Below, piece by piece: positions 6,080 through 7,346 of a stretch of 7,346 bases of DNA (positions are counted from its first letter, which is position 1; each line of letters begins with the position of its first letter). The notes beneath the pieces were generated by a model that saw only the letters and a list, made by a program, of their open reading frames with translations, made no database searches and was not told the origin of the DNA. A program made the translations under genes and the position numbers. Source of the DNA: SKLM01 sp964390305 (lineage in GTDB: Bacteria > Chloroflexota > Anaerolineae > B4-G1); the NCBI GenBank assembly GCA_964390305.1, contig CAYMHT010000134.1, forward strand, positions 1 through 7,346, written 5' to 3'.

Positions 6080-6141
6080 GTCTCCCCTTTTTGCCACGCT
6101 CGCGGGCCTCGCGCTCAGAGGGGGAGGAGTCACTGGCCCGC

Positions 6142-6270
6142 TTGGACAAGGTCTTCATCCGCGTCGGGACCATCGAGACTCCCGTCCAGGGCGAGGAGGT
6201 CTATGCCGTGATCCGCCGCCGCCCGGCCCTGAAGCTAGACCAGGGCACGGTGCAGAAGCTGACCGCCTGA
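6142..6270 (+). CDS. possible small protein of 42 residues
   Basis: The frame encodes MDKVFIRVGTIETPVQGE and onward (TTG read as M) and ends QKLTA with TGA at 6268-6270. Nearly every codon ends in G or C, as in the true genes nearby, and the peptide has a balanced, soluble composition. GGGGAGGAG (6121-6129) lies upstream, 12 nt from the TTG at 6142 and 3 nt from an in-frame CTG at 6133, so the start is uncertain. The same frame stays open further left but overlaps the DUF7670-like gene there with shadow-like composition. I do not recognise the family; it may be the remnant of a longer protein. Confidence 0.4.
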   Translation: MDKVFIRVGTIETPVQGEEVYAVIRRRPALKLDQGTVQKLTA

Positions 6271-6275
6271 CCGGG

Positions 6276-6293
6276 GGCCGCGTCCTTGCGGCC
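6276..6293 (+). terminator. weak hairpin after the small ORF
   Basis: An inverted repeat GGCCGC-gtcctt-GCGGCC begins 5 nt after the stop at 6270. It is short (6 bp) and not followed by a T run, so a termination role is only possible. Confidence 0.25.
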
Positions 6294-6383
6294 ACAGGCC
6301 CTCGGCTGGGGGATACCCGTACCGGTGATGACTAAAGATGCGTGCGCCTGTCAGCGCTCGTGGGTGCAACACGCGGCCCCCTG

Positions 6384-6392
6384 TGGTATACT
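6384..6392 (+). promoter_or_regulatory. extended -10 promoter of the DUF885 gene
   Basis: TGGTATACT is an extended -10 (TGn plus TATACT). No convincing -35 is found at 16-18 bp upstream. A start near 6399 gives a leader of about 89 nt before the ATG at 6488. The element shares TGnTATACTGG with the distal leftward promoter at 391-399. Confidence 0.5.
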
Positions 6393-6487
6393 GGGGAGGT
6401 CGTTGGCCTCGTCCAATGGGCCGTGGGCGCGGAGGCCGCCAAAGAAACAGGATCTGGACGACTAGAAACTGACGCGGGAGGCAATCG

Positions 6488-7346
6488 ATGACCAATGAGA
6501 CACATTTCTATCGGCGCGCGGAGGCGTGGCTGGATCGGCTGCTGGAGCTCCACCCGGTGGCAGCCACGCAGCTGGGCGAGCACCGCTGGGATGATCGGCT
6601 CTCGGATTACACCGCCGAGGGACTTGAAAGCCGGCACGACGAGATGCGGGAGGCGCTGGCCGAGTGCGAGCGGATGGAGAGCGGGGACTTCTCGACGGAG
6701 GCCCAGATTGACCACACGCTCATGACCCACATTCTTGGATCGTTCATCCGGGAGTTCGAAAGGGTCGAGCGCCATCGCCGGAACCCCGGCCTCTACGTGG
6801 AGGAGGCCGTCGGTGGGGTCTTCCTCCTCATCCTGAAGGACTTCGCTCCGCTGCCCGATCGTCTGCGGTCGGCGCTCGGGCGTCTGCGCCACGTGCCGCG
6901 GTTGCTGAAGGAGGGCGAGGCCAACATCGTCCCCGAGGAGACACCGCCCGTATGGGTCGACACCGCCACGCAGCAGGCGCAACAGGCCCCCGTCCTCTTC
7001 GCCGGGCTGCTGCCGGCCCTGGCTGCCGAGGCCGCGCCGGACCTCCAGGAGGACCTGGCCGAGGCCGGACAGGCCGCCGCCGAGGCGATCCAGGTTTACA
7101 CCGATTTCCTGAAGAACCGCGTTCTGCCCCAGGCGAAGGGCGACTTCGCCACGGGAGAGGCGCTCTTCAACGAGAAGCTGCGCGAGGAACACCTGGTCGA
7201 CTACGACGCTGAGGAGCTGCTGGAGACCGGCTGGGACCAGTTCCGACAGACCCAGGCCCAGATCGAGGCCCTGGTCGAGGAGATCGATCCTCACAAGTCC
7301 GTCGAGGAGCTGATGGAGGAGGCGAAGGGCCAGCATCCCACTGCGG
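6488..7346 (+). CDS. DUF885 family protein, 5' part
   Basis: The first 286 codons of a gene that runs off the right edge. The N-terminal segment FYRRAEAWLDRLLELHPVAA (7-26), followed by TQLGEHRWDDRLSDY, is the typical opening of DUF885 proteins, a family of about 550-600 residues related to zinc metallopeptidases. The part carrying the expected HExxH-type zinc-binding motif lies beyond the window, so catalytic competence cannot be judged. The visible region is helical and rich in Glu, Ala and Leu, without a signal peptide, suggesting a cytoplasmic protein. ATG 6488 is set by GGGAGG (6476-6481) with a 6-nt spacer, and an extended -10 lies upstream. A long open frame on the opposite strand is its antisense shadow. 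Confidence 0.85.
   Translation, partial: MTNETHFYRRAEAWLDRLLELHPVAATQLGEHRWDDRLSDYTAEGLESRHDEMREALAECERMESGDFSTEAQIDHTLMTHILGSFIREFERVERHRRNPGLYVEEAVGGVFLLILKDFAPLPDRLRSALGRLRHVPRLLKEGEANIVPEETPPVWVDTATQQAQQAPVLFAGLLPALAAEAAPDLQEDLAEAGQAAAEAIQVYTDFLKNRVLPQAKGDFATGEALFNEKLREEHLVDYDAEELLETGWDQFRQTQAQIEALVEEIDPHKSVEELMEEAKGQHPTA

Noticed and set aside
5791..6141. N-terminal extension of the small ORF at 6142-6270
   Set aside because: Upstream of about 6110 the frame overlaps the DUF7670-like gene and its composition is that of a shadow frame.
6332..7336. Minus-strand open frame of 334 codons rich in Leu, Gly and Gln
   Set aside because: It is the antisense shadow of the DUF885 gene, which has a clear ribosome binding site, promoter and family signature.
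1..7346. CRISPR arrays, tRNA or rRNA genes, insertion sequences
   Set aside because: I read both strands for spaced repeats, cloverleaf signatures such as GGTTCRANNCC, and transposase motifs, and found none that could be supported.

Overview
This is a GC-rich bacterial window, probably a scaffold from a metagenome or draft genome, because a run of exactly 100 Ns sits inside one gene. Coding frames have strong G/C bias at third positions, GTG starts are frequent, and Shine-Dalgarno sites are purine-rich (GGAGG type). The gene mix (GAF-GAF-PAS histidine kinase, OmpR/PhoB-type regulator, CPBP-family membrane protein, DUF885 protein, DUF7670-like small membrane protein) would fit Chloroflexota or a similar lineage, but that is a guess and no marker gene is present.

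Layout. Positions 1-65 (minus) are the first 21 codons of a gene that leaves the window on the left. Positions 66-787 contain no convincing gene. They hold two near-identical operator-like boxes (251-277 and 422-448), each built on 11-bp phased direct repeats and each the same distance upstream of a -10-like hexamer pointing left, followed by a strong hairpin (748-772) just past the end of the next operon. Positions 788-5357 (minus) are a four-gene signalling operon, read right to left: a dual-receiver protein, a CPBP-family membrane protein with altered active-site residues, a GAF-GAF-PAS histidine kinase interrupted by the N run, and an OmpR/PhoB-family response regulator. Spacings are 6 nt, 9 nt and a 32-nt overlap. 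A sigma-70-like promoter lies at 5457-5485, with a 16-bp palindrome over its -35. Positions 5503-5696 may be a frameshifted small gene.

The right part is on the plus strand: a 94-residue DUF7670-like membrane protein that lacks the usual first membrane helix (5795-6079), a possible 42-codon ORF (6142-6270), an extended -10 promoter (6384-6392) and the first 286 codons of a DUF885 family protein (6488 to the window end).

How the parts may work together (inference): the kinase, with no membrane helix visible in the assembled part, would phosphorylate the OmpR-type regulator and perhaps the dual-receiver protein. The CPBP-like protein encoded between them could tie the system to the membrane. 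The 7-4-7 bp repeat boxes downstream are the type of site OmpR/PhoB regulators bind, so the leftmost gene is a natural candidate target.
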